Of a stretch of 38,662 bases of DNA, positions 7,497 to 15,581 are shown piece by piece. The DNA comes from an uncultured Pelagibacteraceae bacterium. Its GTDB lineage: Bacteria > Pseudomonadota > Alphaproteobacteria > Pelagibacterales > Pelagibacteraceae. The position numbers were made by a program, and so were the translations under genes. Each line of letters starts with the position of its first letter. Position 1 is the first letter of the stretch. The DNA is taken from NCBI GenBank assembly GCA_902582155.1, contig CACHRI010000008.1, positions 1 through 38,662 of the forward strand, written 5' to 3'. The notes below the pieces were generated by a model. It saw only the letters and a program-made list of their open reading frames with translations. It was not told the DNA's origin and made no database searches.

Positions 7497-8753
7497 ATGA
7501 AAAAACTTTTTAAAAACTTATCTATATATATTAATAATTTTTTTTTCCCTTTTTATAAGTCAAAAGATTTAAAACTTCTCTTTAAAAATTTAGAAAAAGA
7601 TGAAAAAGGCGATAAAGAAGTAGCAATGTTTGTCGGTGGATGTGTAAGAAATTTCCTCAAGTCAAAAAAAATCGATGATATTGATATAGCTACAATTTTT
7701 TCACCAGATCAAATTAAAATAAAATTATCACGTTCAAATTTTAGAGTGATAGATACTGGTATTGAGCATGGTTCTGTGACAGTGGTAGCTAATAACAAAA
7801 AATTTGAATTAACTACATTAAGAAAAGATTTAAATACAGATGGCAGACATGCCGACATAGAAATTATTGATAACTGGCAGGAGGACTCTAAAAGAAGAGA
7901 CTTTACCATTAATGCTATTTATCTAAATAAAAAAGGTAAAATTTTTGATCCTCAACAAGGTGTAAATGATTTAAATAATAACTCAGTAAAGTTTATAGGG
8001 GATCCTCAAACTAGGATTGAGGAGGATTTTTTAAGAATAATAAGATTCCTTAGATTTTCTTTACAATATAAATCGCAAATTGATCAATCTACTGCTAAAG
8101 CAATTAAAATAAATTTAAATGGTATTAAAAATTTATCTAAAGAGAGAATATTGTCTGAGTTATTTAAAATAATAAATCTAAAAAATTTTGATGAAATTAT
8201 TAGCGATAAGGAACTATTAAATATCTTTAAATTAATTTTTCCTGAGTTCGTTAAAATTGAAAGATTAAAAAAATTTAAATTACTAAAAAATTTCGTCAAA
8301 ATCTCAAATGAGTTATATTTATCAATTTTGTTAGTAGATAATAAAAAAAATCATGAGTATTTTTCTCATAAATATAGAGTATCAGGAAAGACTAGTGAAA
8401 CACTAAGTATTTTGGGAGATAACTATATTAATTGTATTAACGATAAAGATTTTTTTAAAAAAAAACTTAAATTGAATCTTTACAATATTGGTGCCGAAAA
8501 CCTTAAGACAGTTTTTTGTTTATATTTATTAGACAAAAAAAATCTTTCTAAAAAGGATATTGCATTCTTTAAAATAATTGACGGAATATCGATACCTAAA
8601 TTTCCGTATGATGGACAATATTTAATCAAAAAAGGTGTGAAGGAAGGTAAAGCTATAGGAAAAATTTTAAAAGCTGCAAAGCAAGGTTGGATAGAAAATG
8701 ATTTTAGTCTTTCTCAATTAGAATTGGACAATATGATAAAAAATACAAAGTAA
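7497..8753 (+). CDS. cca: CCA tRNA nucleotidyltransferase / poly(A) polymerase family
   Basis: Class II nucleotidyltransferases of this family add or repair the 3' CCA of tRNA, or add poly(A). The 418-residue protein has FVGGCVRN (45-52), the metal-binding DID at 61-63 in KKIDDIDIAT, TTLRKDLNTDGRHA, RRDFTINAIYL and a conserved EDFLRIIRFLRF helix. The C-terminal half is helical and Lys-rich. CCA-adding activity versus poly(A) polymerase cannot be settled by eye, but this is the common alphaproteobacterial form. The ATG lies 5 nt after the mature end of tRNA-Gln, so there is no room for a separate promoter or Shine-Dalgarno. The stop is one nucleotide from the convergent greA stop. Confidence 0.85.
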   Translation: MKKLFKNLSIYINNFFFPFYKSKDLKLLFKNLEKDEKGDKEVAMFVGGCVRNFLKSKKIDDIDIATIFSPDQIKIKLSRSNFRVIDTGIEHGSVTVVANNKKFELTTLRKDLNTDGRHADIEIIDNWQEDSKRRDFTINAIYLNKKGKIFDPQQGVNDLNNNSVKFIGDPQTRIEEDFLRIIRFLRFSLQYKSQIDQSTAKAIKINLNGIKNLSKERILSELFKIINLKNFDEIISDKELLNIFKLIFPEFVKIERLKKFKLLKNFVKISNELYLSILLVDNKKNHEYFSHKYRVSGKTSETLSILGDNYINCINDKDFFKKKLKLNLYNIGAENLKTVFCLYLLDKKNLSKKDIAFFKIIDGISIPKFPYDGQYLIKKGVKEGKAIGKILKAAKQGWIENDFSLSQLELDNMIKNTK

Positions 8754-8754
8754 G

Positions 8755-9231
8755 TTAAATATACTCAACTTTTAAAATTTCAAAATTCCTTTCACCAGAT
8801 GGTGCTGCAACACTAACTATTTCATTACAATCTTTTCCAATCAAAGCTTTACCTATAGGGCTTTTAAAATAAATTAAATTTTCATTAATATTTGCCTCAT
8901 CTTTTCCAACCAATTTATATTTAATTTTTTTTTTTGTTTCTAAATCTTCAACCGTGATCGTTGAACCAAATATTACTTTACCATTATTATCAATTTTTGT
9001 AATGTCAATTACATTTGCTCTTGCGATAGTATCATTAATCGATAATATTCTTCCTTCTAATTGAGCTTGTTGTTCTTTTGCTGCATGATATTCAGCGTTT
9101 TCTTTTAGGTCACCGTGAGACCTTGCCTCTGCTATTGCTGCAACAATTCTTGGACGCTCTTTAATCTTTAAATGTTCTAATTCTTTCTTAAGTTTTTCTA
9201 AACCTAATTTTGTAACTGGTTCCTTGTCCAT
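8755..9231 (-). CDS. greA: Transcription elongation factor GreA
   Basis: GreA inserts its coiled coil into the secondary channel of RNA polymerase and stimulates cleavage of backtracked transcripts. The 158-residue protein has the family's length. It shows the N-terminal coiled coil with the acidic tip GDLKENAEYHAAK (Asp41, Glu44), then a C-terminal FKBP-like domain with YFKSPIGKALIGK and ending GERNFEILKVEYI. The start MDKEPVTKLGLEKL fits the family. It is last in trmL-hemF-greA, 5 nt after hemF, and ends one nucleotide from the stop of the nucleotidyltransferase gene, so there is no visible terminator between them. Confidence 0.97.
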   Translation of the reverse strand: MDKEPVTKLGLEKLKKELEHLKIKERPRIVAAIAEARSHGDLKENAEYHAAKEQQAQLEGRILSINDTIARANVIDITKIDNNGKVIFGSTITVEDLETKKKIKYKLVGKDEANINENLIYFKSPIGKALIGKDCNEIVSVAAPSGERNFEILKVEYI

Positions 9232-9236
9232 TTAAA

Positions 9237-10064
9237 TTACCATTTTGCTTTTGGAGGCAAAGACATTAGTATTGCTTCAGTATTACCCCCTGAGTTTAAT
9301 CCAAATTTAGTTCCTCTGTCATACAAAAGATTAAATTCGATATATCTTCCTCTTTTATACATTTGTTTGTCTTTATCTCTCTTATTATATGAAACTTTCA
9401 TTTTTTTTAAAATTATATTGCTTGAAAGATCTAAAAAATTTAAACCCACTTCTCTTATAAATTTAAAGTCTTTTTCCCAATTACCGTTTTCATAATCAAA
9501 AAATATACCACCTATACCTCTTGGTTCTTTTCTATGAGGTAAATAGAAATATCGATCACACCACAACTTAAATCTTTTGTAATTTTTTTTATTATCTTTG
9601 CATACTTTTTTTAGTTTAGAGTGGAAGTATTTTTTCTCATTAAAATCAGAAAAGCTTGGAGTTAAATCTATTCCTCCTCCAAACCAACTTTTTGATGTTA
9701 CTATAAATCTTGTATTAAAGTGCATTGCTGGAATTTTAGGATTTTTCATATGGGCAACTACAGAAATCCCCGAGGCCCAATATTTTCCGTTTGAGTTGGC
9801 CCCAGGTATATTTCTACGGAATTTTTTTGAAAAAATTCCGGATACAGTTGATTTATTTACCCCAACTTTATCGAATATATTCCCGTTTCTTAATATTTTA
9901 TATACTCCACCTCCCTCATTTTTTATATTTTTGTACCAATAAGTCGTCACAAACTTTTTTGAACTTCTTGATTTAGCTTCAAGACTTTCAAAATTATTAC
10001 ATATTTGTGACTGTAGATACGAAAACCACTTTTCTGAGTAAGCCTTTTTATCTTGAATATCCAT
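9237..10064 (-). CDS. hemF: Oxygen-dependent coproporphyrinogen III oxidase
   Basis: HemF converts coproporphyrinogen III to protoporphyrinogen IX using O2 in heme synthesis. The 275-residue protein has the family blocks ASGISVVAHMKNPKIPAMH, FGGGIDLTPSF, PHRKEPRGIGGIFFDY, RYIEFNLLYDRGTKFGL and the C-terminal GGNTEAILMSLPP. It is shorter at the N-terminus than E. coli HemF (299 aa). An O2-requiring enzyme fits an aerobic lifestyle and sits next to the cytochrome bc1 operon, which needs heme. The gene starts one nucleotide after the trmL stop and is followed by greA after 5 nt. Confidence 0.97.
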   Translation of the reverse strand: MDIQDKKAYSEKWFSYLQSQICNNFESLEAKSRSSKKFVTTYWYKNIKNEGGGVYKILRNGNIFDKVGVNKSTVSGIFSKKFRRNIPGANSNGKYWASGISVVAHMKNPKIPAMHFNTRFIVTSKSWFGGGIDLTPSFSDFNEKKYFHSKLKKVCKDNKKNYKRFKLWCDRYFYLPHRKEPRGIGGIFFDYENGNWEKDFKFIREVGLNFLDLSSNIILKKMKVSYNKRDKDKQMYKRGRYIEFNLLYDRGTKFGLNSGGNTEAILMSLPPKAKW

Positions 10065-10065
10065 T

Positions 10066-10515
10066 TTATATTTCTCTAATTTGTCTCAGTGCCTCTGCCG
10101 CAGAAATTGATGCTGATATGGCCACATTAAGTGATCTTGTTTTTGAGGAAATTGGAATCTTTAACTTATTCTTTAAATCTTTATGAATGTATAGAGGAAC
10201 ACCTTTGCTTTCTCTTCCTAAAAGAAGAATATCAGTTTTTCTAAATTTAAAATTAAATAAGCTTTTTTCGGCTTTAGTTGTCATTAGTATAACTCGAGAA
10301 TTTTTATTTTTTTTTGTGAAATCTTCATAACTTTCATATCTTATAATACTACTTAAGTTAATATAATCCATAACCACTCTTTTAAATCTAGAATCGTTAA
10401 TATTAAAGGCGCAAGGTTCGATAATATGCAGTTTTATTCCAAAGCAAGCACAGACCCTAAGAATTGAGGCGGTGTTTTGAGGCATATCTGGTTTATAAAC
10501 GGCAATACTAATCAT
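10066..10515 (-). CDS. trmL: tRNA (cytidine/uridine(34)-2'-O)-methyltransferase TrmL
   Basis: TrmL methylates the ribose at wobble position 34 of tRNA-Leu isoacceptors. The 149-residue protein is a minimal SPOUT methyltransferase. It opens MISIAVYKPDMPQNTASILR, has DILLLGRESKGVP near residue 103, and ends with the knot motif IPISSKTRSLNVAISASIS. Length and motifs match TrmL (formerly YibK) rather than the larger TrmH or RlmB. It is the first gene of trmL-hemF-greA and is divergent from petA across 83 nt. Confidence 0.9.
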   Translation of the reverse strand: MISIAVYKPDMPQNTASILRVCACFGIKLHIIEPCAFNINDSRFKRVVMDYINLSSIIRYESYEDFTKKNKNSRVILMTTKAEKSLFNFKFRKTDILLLGRESKGVPLYIHKDLKNKLKIPISSKTRSLNVAISASISAAEALRQIREI

Positions 10516-10565
10516 AATTAATAATATTATGTGTCATTCTGACCCTAGATAATCTTAATTTTCTG

Positions 10566-10584
10566 TCTTATTTAATAAATAAGA
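10566..10584. promoter_or_regulatory. Inverted repeat upstream of petABC
   Basis: TCTTATTT and AAATAAGA are perfect inverted 8-bp arms around a 3-nt centre, ending 14 nt before the petA ATG in the trmL-petA gap. It could be an operator or a weak hairpin in the mRNA leader. The repeat is seen directly; a regulatory role is inferred, and AT-rich palindromes can arise by chance. Confidence 0.35.
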
Positions 10585-10598
10585 GTATAAACATCATT

Positions 10599-11120
10599 AT
10601 GGATAAACCAGAGAAAAAAACAACCAGAAGAGACTTTTTATTTACTACCAGCTATACGGTCGGAGCAGTAGGTCTAGGAGCAGTGGTATGGCCACTGATA
10701 GATCAGATGAATCCAGACAAAGCTCAAAAAGCACTAGCCACAACTGAAGTTGATATTAGTCAAATCGAGCCGGGAAAATCAATTACTGTTTTATGGAGAG
10801 GAAAACCAGTTTTCTTAAAAAGAAGAACTCAAGAGGAGATAGCTGAAGCTAGATCAGTATCGCTAAGCGACCTTCCTCATCCAGAAAAAGATGAGGAAAG
10901 AGTTAAGGATGGTAAAGATGAATGGCTTGTGATGCTTGGTGTATGTACGCATCTTGGATGTGTGCCATTATCTAATAAAGGCGATTACAAAGGTTGGTTT
11001 TGTCCTTGTCATGGTTCTCACTATGATGTTTCTGGCAGGATAAGAAAAGGTCCGGCGCCAAAAAATATGGAAATACCAAAATATGAATTTGTTGACAGCA
11101 ATACTATTAAGATTGGATAA
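10599..11120 (+). CDS. petA: Ubiquinol-cytochrome c reductase, Rieske iron-sulfur subunit
   Basis: This is the Rieske protein of the cytochrome bc1 complex, which carries electrons from ubiquinol to cytochrome c1. The 173-residue protein has a twin-arginine-type start, [16 protein letters not shown], with one membrane anchor (about 14-33). The 2Fe-2S ligands lie in CTHLGC (Cys116, His118, Cys121) and CPCHGSHYD (Cys135, Cys137, His138). An insert rich in Glu and Asp (about 90-108) is typical of alphaproteobacterial Rieske proteins. It is the first gene of petABC, with petB 5 nt downstream. The codons are visibly less AT-rich than in the neighbours, as expected of a highly conserved, highly expressed gene. 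Confidence 0.97.
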   Translation: MDKPEKKTTRRDFLFTTSYTVGAVGLGAVVWPLIDQMNPDKAQKALATTEVDISQIEPGKSITVLWRGKPVFLKRRTQEEIAEARSVSLSDLPHPEKDEERVKDGKDEWLVMLGVCTHLGCVPLSNKGDYKGWFCPCHGSHYDVSGRIRKGPAPKNMEIPKYEFVDSNTIKIG

Positions 11121-11125
11121 TTTTT

Positions 11126-12385
11126 ATGAGTGAACACGAATACGTACCAAAATCAAAAATTGGAAAATGGTTTAATGATAGATTGCCATTATTATCTTTG
11201 GCGTCTCATTTGACTGACTACCCAACACCAAAAAATTTAAACTATTGGTGGACATTCGGTGGAATTTTAACTTTTTGTCTTCTAACGCAAATAATTACCG
11301 GAGTTGTTTTGGCTATGCATTATGTAGCCCATGCAGATCTCGCCTTCGCAAGTGTTGAACATATAATGAGAGATGTAAATTATGGTTGGTTGATCAGATA
11401 TATACATAGTAACGGTGCCTCAATGTTTTTCCTAGCAGTGTACATACATATTTTTAGAGCATTATTTTATGGATCTTATAAATCTCCAAGAGAGGTAATT
11501 TGGATAATTGGTTTAGCGATATATCTTCTAATGATGGCCGCTGCATTCATGGGTTATGTTCTACCATGGGGCCAAATGAGTTTTTGGGGAGCAACAGTTA
11601 TAACAAATCTTTTTAGTGCTATCCCATTAGTTGGAGATAGTATAACTACTTGGTTATGGGGTGCTTACTCGGTAGACAATCCAACGCTTAATAGATTTTT
11701 TAGTTTGCATTACTTAATTCCTTTTTTAATTTTAGGGTTAGTAGTGCTGCATATTTGGGCTTTACATATTCCAGGAAATAATAATCCAGTTGGTATCGAT
11801 ATAAAAAAACCATCTAAAGATACTGTGCCTTTTCATCCATACATAACCATTAAGGACACGTTTGCTTTACTTTTATTTATGATAATTTTTGCTGGATTTG
11901 TATTTTTTGCACCAAATGTTTTAGGTCACTCAGATAATTATATACAAGCAAATCCAATGGTAACACCTGCCCACATTGTTCCCGAGTGGTATCTATTACC
12001 ATTTTATGCAATTTTAAGATCAGTGCCTGACAAATTAGGCGGAGTAATTTTAATGTTCGGTGCAATATTTATTCTATTTGTTTTACCATGGTTAGATACA
12101 TCAAAAGTAAGGTCAGCAGTTTTTAGACCAATATACAGACAATTTTTTTGGATATTGGTGGTGGATGTTCTTATGCTTGGTTACATGGGCGCTATGCCAG
12201 CTGAAGGTATTTATTTAGTTTTAGCTAGAGTAGGGACAATTTATTACTTCTTACACTTTATAGTAATTTTACCAGTCGTTGGTTATTTGGAAAAAACAGA
12301 ACCAGTGCCATTAAGTATATCTGAACCAGTTCTTGGTGGAACAGCAGATTATTCAATGGCAAAAAAAGATAATGAAAAAATTTAA
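11126..12385 (+). CDS. petB: Ubiquinol-cytochrome c reductase, cytochrome b subunit
   Basis: Cytochrome b carries the two quinone sites and hemes bL and bH of the bc1 complex. The 419-residue protein has eight predicted membrane helices. Heme-ligand histidines lie in the second and fourth helices (around [13 protein letters not shown] / YIHIFR and SLHYLIPFL / LHIWALH). It has [16 protein letters not shown] at the Qo site and the PEWY motif in [16 protein letters not shown]. It is a full-length, uninterrupted cytochrome b, not the split b6/subunit IV form. petC starts 14 nt before its stop, so the two are probably coupled. Confidence 0.98.
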   Translation: MSEHEYVPKSKIGKWFNDRLPLLSLASHLTDYPTPKNLNYWWTFGGILTFCLLTQIITGVVLAMHYVAHADLAFASVEHIMRDVNYGWLIRYIHSNGASMFFLAVYIHIFRALFYGSYKSPREVIWIIGLAIYLLMMAAAFMGYVLPWGQMSFWGATVITNLFSAIPLVGDSITTWLWGAYSVDNPTLNRFFSLHYLIPFLILGLVVLHIWALHIPGNNNPVGIDIKKPSKDTVPFHPYITIKDTFALLLFMIIFAGFVFFAPNVLGHSDNYIQANPMVTPAHIVPEWYLLPFYAILRSVPDKLGGVILMFGAIFILFVLPWLDTSKVRSAVFRPIYRQFFWILVVDVLMLGYMGAMPAEGIYLVLARVGTIYYFLHFIVILPVVGYLEKTEPVPLSISEPVLGGTADYSMAKKDNEKI

Positions 12386-13148
12386 ATTTTTATTTTATAT
12401 CTTTTTTTTGCTAAATATAATTTATCCTTTAAAATCCGCAGAGCAGATTGACCCAATCAAAGTTGATTGGAGTTTTAAAGGATTGCTAGGAAAATTTGAT
12501 AGATCTTCTTTACAAAGAGGTTTTCAAGTCTATAAAGAAGTTTGTGCTTCGTGCCACTCAATGCAGTATTTGAGTTACAGAAATCTTGGAGAGCCAGGCG
12601 GACCTGAGTTTTCCGAAGAAGAGGTTAAAGCAATAGCATCTACTTTTGAAGTGACTGATGGACCAAATGATCAAGGAGAAATGTTTACAAGACCAGGAAG
12701 ACCATCAGATAAATTTGTAAATCCCTATCCAAATGTTAAAGCTGCAGCTGCAGCAAATGGAGGTGCTTACCCACCTGATATGTCAGTCCTAGTAAAAGCT
12801 AGAAAAGGTGGAGCCAATTATATTTATTCGGTCTTAGTAGGTTATGAAGACCCACCTGCTGGTGTTACTTTAGATGAAGGTGTGTATTATAATAAGTACA
12901 TGATAGGCAACAAGATTAAAATGCCAAATAATCTATCCGACGGACTTGTTGATTATTCAGATGGGACTGAGGCTACAGTAGATCAAATGGCAAAAGATGT
13001 AACAACTTTTTTAAGTTGGGCTGCTGAACCTGAATTAGAAAGCAGACACAAGACTGGAGTTAAAGTTATATTGTATTTAACTTTACTATCTATTTTAGTT
13101 TTTTTAAGTATGAAAAGAATATGGTCAAGGGTTAACTCTAAAATATAA
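12372..13148 (+). CDS. petC: Ubiquinol-cytochrome c reductase, cytochrome c1
   Basis: Cytochrome c1 accepts electrons from the Rieske protein and passes them to soluble cytochrome c. The 258-residue protein has a signal peptide ([20 protein letters not shown], cleavage probably after KSA), the heme c motif CASCH (Cys58, Cys61, His62) and YLSYRNL. The likely axial Met lies in NKIKMPNNL, and a C-terminal membrane anchor (about 236-252) is followed by basic residues. The ATG at 12372 is chosen because it gives a clean signal peptide; an earlier in-frame start at 12333 would add 13 residues inside petB. The 3' end overlaps the convergent ychF by 24 nt. Confidence 0.97.
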   Translation: MKKFKFLFYIFFLLNIIYPLKSAEQIDPIKVDWSFKGLLGKFDRSSLQRGFQVYKEVCASCHSMQYLSYRNLGEPGGPEFSEEEVKAIASTFEVTDGPNDQGEMFTRPGRPSDKFVNPYPNVKAAAAANGGAYPPDMSVLVKARKGGANYIYSVLVGYEDPPAGVTLDEGVYYNKYMIGNKIKMPNNLSDGLVDYSDGTEATVDQMAKDVTTFLSWAAEPELESRHKTGVKVILYLTLLSILVFLSMKRIWSRVNSKI

Positions 13149-14195
13149 AACATCACCATCTTTCACAACATAGTCTTTACCTTCAATTCTTAGCTTTCCA
13201 TTTTCTTTACATTTTTCCATGCTGCCAAATTTTATAAAATCTTCCGTGTTCACTGTCTCAGCTCTTATAAAATTTTTTTTGAAATCTGAATGAATTATTC
13301 CAGCAGCATCTGGTGCACAAGTATTTTTTTTCACTGTCCAAGCTCTACTTTCTTCTTTGCCAGATGTAAAAAATGTTTCCAAATCTAAAAGATCATAGCC
13401 CTCTTTAATAAGTTTGCTAATACCCATTCTTTCTAAACCAATTTCTTTCATAAATTTTAGTTTTTCATCTTGATTTAAGCTAGACAATTGGTCTTCAATA
13501 TCTGCACATATATTTATAATTTTTTCTTTCGGGTATTTTCTTAATATTTCTTTAGTGTAACTATTTCCCTCATTTAATGATGACTCATCAACATTACAAA
13601 CAAGAATTTTTGGCTTTATGCTAAGTAGCCCCAAACGATTTAAAAAAATTTTATTATTTCCCTCTTGTAAATCTAAATCCTCACCTTTGTTTAGTAATTC
13701 TAAAGACTTTTTAAGTATTTCTATTTCTTTTTCACTTAGAAGTTTTTTTTTTGATTTTTCCATTTTTTTTTGAATTGTATCTATATCTGATAATAATATC
13801 TCTGTTTTAATGGTTTCAAAATCTTCAACTGGGTTAATTTTATTGTTTACATGTTGAATATTTTCTTTTTCAAAACAACGCACCAAGTGAATTATTGCGT
13901 CAACTTCTCTTATGTGGGATAAAAATTTATTTCCTAAACCTTCACCTTTTGAGGCACCTTTTACCAACCCTGCAATATCAACAAAAGTAATACTAGTATA
14001 TATTTTTTTTTTTGAATTAGATAATTTTGCTAACTCGTCAAGCCTATGATCTGGAACTTCCACCACCCCAACATTTGGATCTATAGTACAGAATGGAAAA
14101 TTTGCTGCTTCGGCATTTTTTGTAGAAGTTAATGCGTTAAAAAGAGTAGACTTACCTACGTTGGGCAAACCAACAATTCCACATTTAAATCCCAT
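13125..14195 (-). CDS. ychF: Redox-regulated ATPase YchF (Obg family)
   Basis: YchF (OLA1 in eukaryotes) is a ribosome-associated P-loop NTPase that prefers ATP. The 356-residue protein has the P-loop GLPNVGKST (8-16), switch regions with DIAGLVKGASKGEGLGNKFL, and NVDE in place of the usual GTPase NKxD, which fits the altered nucleotide preference. A helical insert follows, then a C-terminal TGS domain ending [11 protein letters not shown]. The gene starts inside pth with an 11-nt overlap, and pth-ychF is a common bacterial pair. Its stop lies within the convergent petC gene. Confidence 0.96.
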   Translation of the reverse strand: MGFKCGIVGLPNVGKSTLFNALTSTKNAEAANFPFCTIDPNVGVVEVPDHRLDELAKLSNSKKKIYTSITFVDIAGLVKGASKGEGLGNKFLSHIREVDAIIHLVRCFEKENIQHVNNKINPVEDFETIKTEILLSDIDTIQKKMEKSKKKLLSEKEIEILKKSLELLNKGEDLDLQEGNNKIFLNRLGLLSIKPKILVCNVDESSLNEGNSYTKEILRKYPKEKIINICADIEDQLSSLNQDEKLKFMKEIGLERMGISKLIKEGYDLLDLETFFTSGKEESRAWTVKKNTCAPDAAGIIHSDFKKNFIRAETVNTEDFIKFGSMEKCKENGKLRIEGKDYVVKDGDVLYFRVNP

Positions 14196-14757
14196 TTAGG
14201 TTTTGATTTACCTTGCTAGAGAAGAGATCAATTTTTTTGTCAATTAGAGTTGGAACTAATTTGACAATGCTTTCAGTTATCTCTTTAATTTTCTCCTCTT
14301 CGTCTTCTTTAAAATCATCAAGTACGTGGTTGTTTACACTTTTTCTCTCCTTAGGGTGTCCAATACCTACTCTTACACGTGAATAATCTGTTCCTATAAA
14401 CTTGTCTATTGATTTAATACCGTTATGCCCGGCACTTGATCCCCCAATTTTGGCTTTTACTTTACCAAAGTCGATATCAAGATCATCATGAAAAACAATT
14501 ACATTTTTTGCATCGATCTTAAAGTAGTCTATTAATTCTTTTATAGCTGTGCCAGAATTATTCATGAAAGTTAATGGTTTTATAGCATAAACTTTTTTTG
14601 ACTCTATATTACCAGTAGTTAATAGGCCTTTAAATTTAGGTTTCTGTTTTGAAAGTTTGAAGTGTGAGTTAATAGCATCAATTATTTTAAATCCAATATT
14701 ATGTCTATTATTCTCACTATCGGGTCCAGGGTTTCCTAATCCAACAAGTAAAAGCAT
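14185..14757 (-). CDS. pth: Peptidyl-tRNA hydrolase
   Basis: Pth cleaves peptidyl-tRNA released by stalled ribosomes. The 190-residue protein has the start LLLVGLGNPGP, the catalytic His19 in NNRHNIGF, PLTFMNNSG, VFHDDLDIDFGKVK and the GGSSAGHNGIKSI motif, followed by YSRVRVGIGHP. All expected residues are present. It follows rplY after 6 nt and overlaps ychF, giving the rplY-pth-ychF order that is widespread in Proteobacteria. A long plus-strand open frame over pth and rplY is a shadow. Confidence 0.97.
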   Translation of the reverse strand: MLLLVGLGNPGPDSENNRHNIGFKIIDAINSHFKLSKQKPKFKGLLTTGNIESKKVYAIKPLTFMNNSGTAIKELIDYFKIDAKNVIVFHDDLDIDFGKVKAKIGGSSAGHNGIKSIDKFIGTDYSRVRVGIGHPKERKSVNNHVLDDFKEDEEEKIKEITESIVKLVPTLIDKKIDLFSSKVNQNLNGI

Positions 14758-14763
14758 ATTTAA

Positions 14764-15528
14764 TTATTTTTTCTCAACAGGTTTTTTCTCAGCAGGTTTT
14801 TTATCGGTAGGTTTTTTATCTCCCGATGCTTCTTTGCCTTTATCATCTTTTTTTGCAGTCTCACCGTCTTTACCAGCTGCCTCTGTAGCTGCTTCAGCAC
14901 CTTCAGCTGCAGTTTCTCCTTCAGCTCCCTCTGCTACATCTCCCTCAGCAGGTTTTTCAGGTTCTTTTATTACTGTTGGCGCAGCCACTGTGGCTATTAC
15001 AAAGTCTCTGTCAGTAATTACTGGTATAACATTTTCTGGTAATTTCACCGAAGATATCTTTATGCTAGTTCCTATATCAGTGCCCGCTAAATCAATAGTA
15101 ATGTCTTCAGGAATATTATCCGCTGGACATCTTAATTCTACTTTACGTCTTACTATATTTAAAACACCACCTCTTTTCAGTCCAGGAGAGTCATCGTTAT
15201 TTTTAAATTTAACTGGTATTTCAATAACTATCTTCGCTCCAGAAACTATTCTCATTAAATCTAAGTGAATTGGTTCATTTGTTGTTACATGATATGCAAC
15301 ATCTCGTGGCAGGACTTTTTCTTTTTTTCCATTTAAATCAATTTCAAATACTGTAGACAAAAAAGACTCTTTTTGTATAAAATTTTTTAAATCTTTTTTA
15401 GCAATAGAAATTTTTTCGTTTTCTTCTTTGCCACCATACAATATAGCAGGAATAAAACCTTCAAGCCTTAGCTTATTCGTATAACCAGTTGTAGATTTAT
15501 CTCTTTTGTTAGCTTTAATATTAATCAT
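14764..15528 (-). CDS. rplY: 50S ribosomal protein L25 (Ctc form) with low-complexity tail
   Basis: L25 binds 5S rRNA. The 254-residue protein is the long, two-domain Ctc/TL5 form. Residues 1-90 are the 5S rRNA-binding domain (LRLEGFIPAILYGG, HVTTNEPIHLDLMRI) and about 95-186 the second beta domain (PVKFKN, GGVLNIVRRKVELRCPAD). Residues from about 187 are an Ala/Glu/Gly stretch that turns into Lys-Pro repeats (KKPTDKKPAEKKPVEKK). The tail DNA is visibly richer in G and C than its surroundings. The ATG at 15528 has no clear Shine-Dalgarno. A TTGAGT/TATTAT pair with a 17-nt spacer lies just upstream but would start transcription almost at the ATG. Confidence 0.95.
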   Translation of the reverse strand: MINIKANKRDKSTTGYTNKLRLEGFIPAILYGGKEENEKISIAKKDLKNFIQKESFLSTVFEIDLNGKKEKVLPRDVAYHVTTNEPIHLDLMRIVSGAKIVIEIPVKFKNNDDSPGLKRGGVLNIVRRKVELRCPADNIPEDITIDLAGTDIGTSIKISSVKLPENVIPVITDRDFVIATVAAPTVIKEPEKPAEGDVAEGAEGETAAEGAEAATEAAGKDGETAKKDDKGKEASGDKKPTDKKPAEKKPVEKK

Positions 15529-15581
15529 AATTATAATATTTTGAGAGGCTATTTAACTCAACTTTGAAAATAAAACAAGTG

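Noticed and set aside
9598-9976. Two plus-strand open frames of 114 and 61 codons inside hemF
   Set aside because: Shadows antisense to conserved hemF blocks.
14657-15268. 203-codon plus-strand open frame across pth and rplY
   Set aside because: It is antisense to two well-conserved genes and its Ser/Ala/Pro/Phe-rich protein is what the reverse of the L25 low-complexity tail gives. No family resemblance.
15533-15561. TTGAGT-N17-TATTAT pair upstream of rplY
   Set aside because: Transcription would start at or inside the start codon; possible for a leaderless gene but too weak to list as a promoter.
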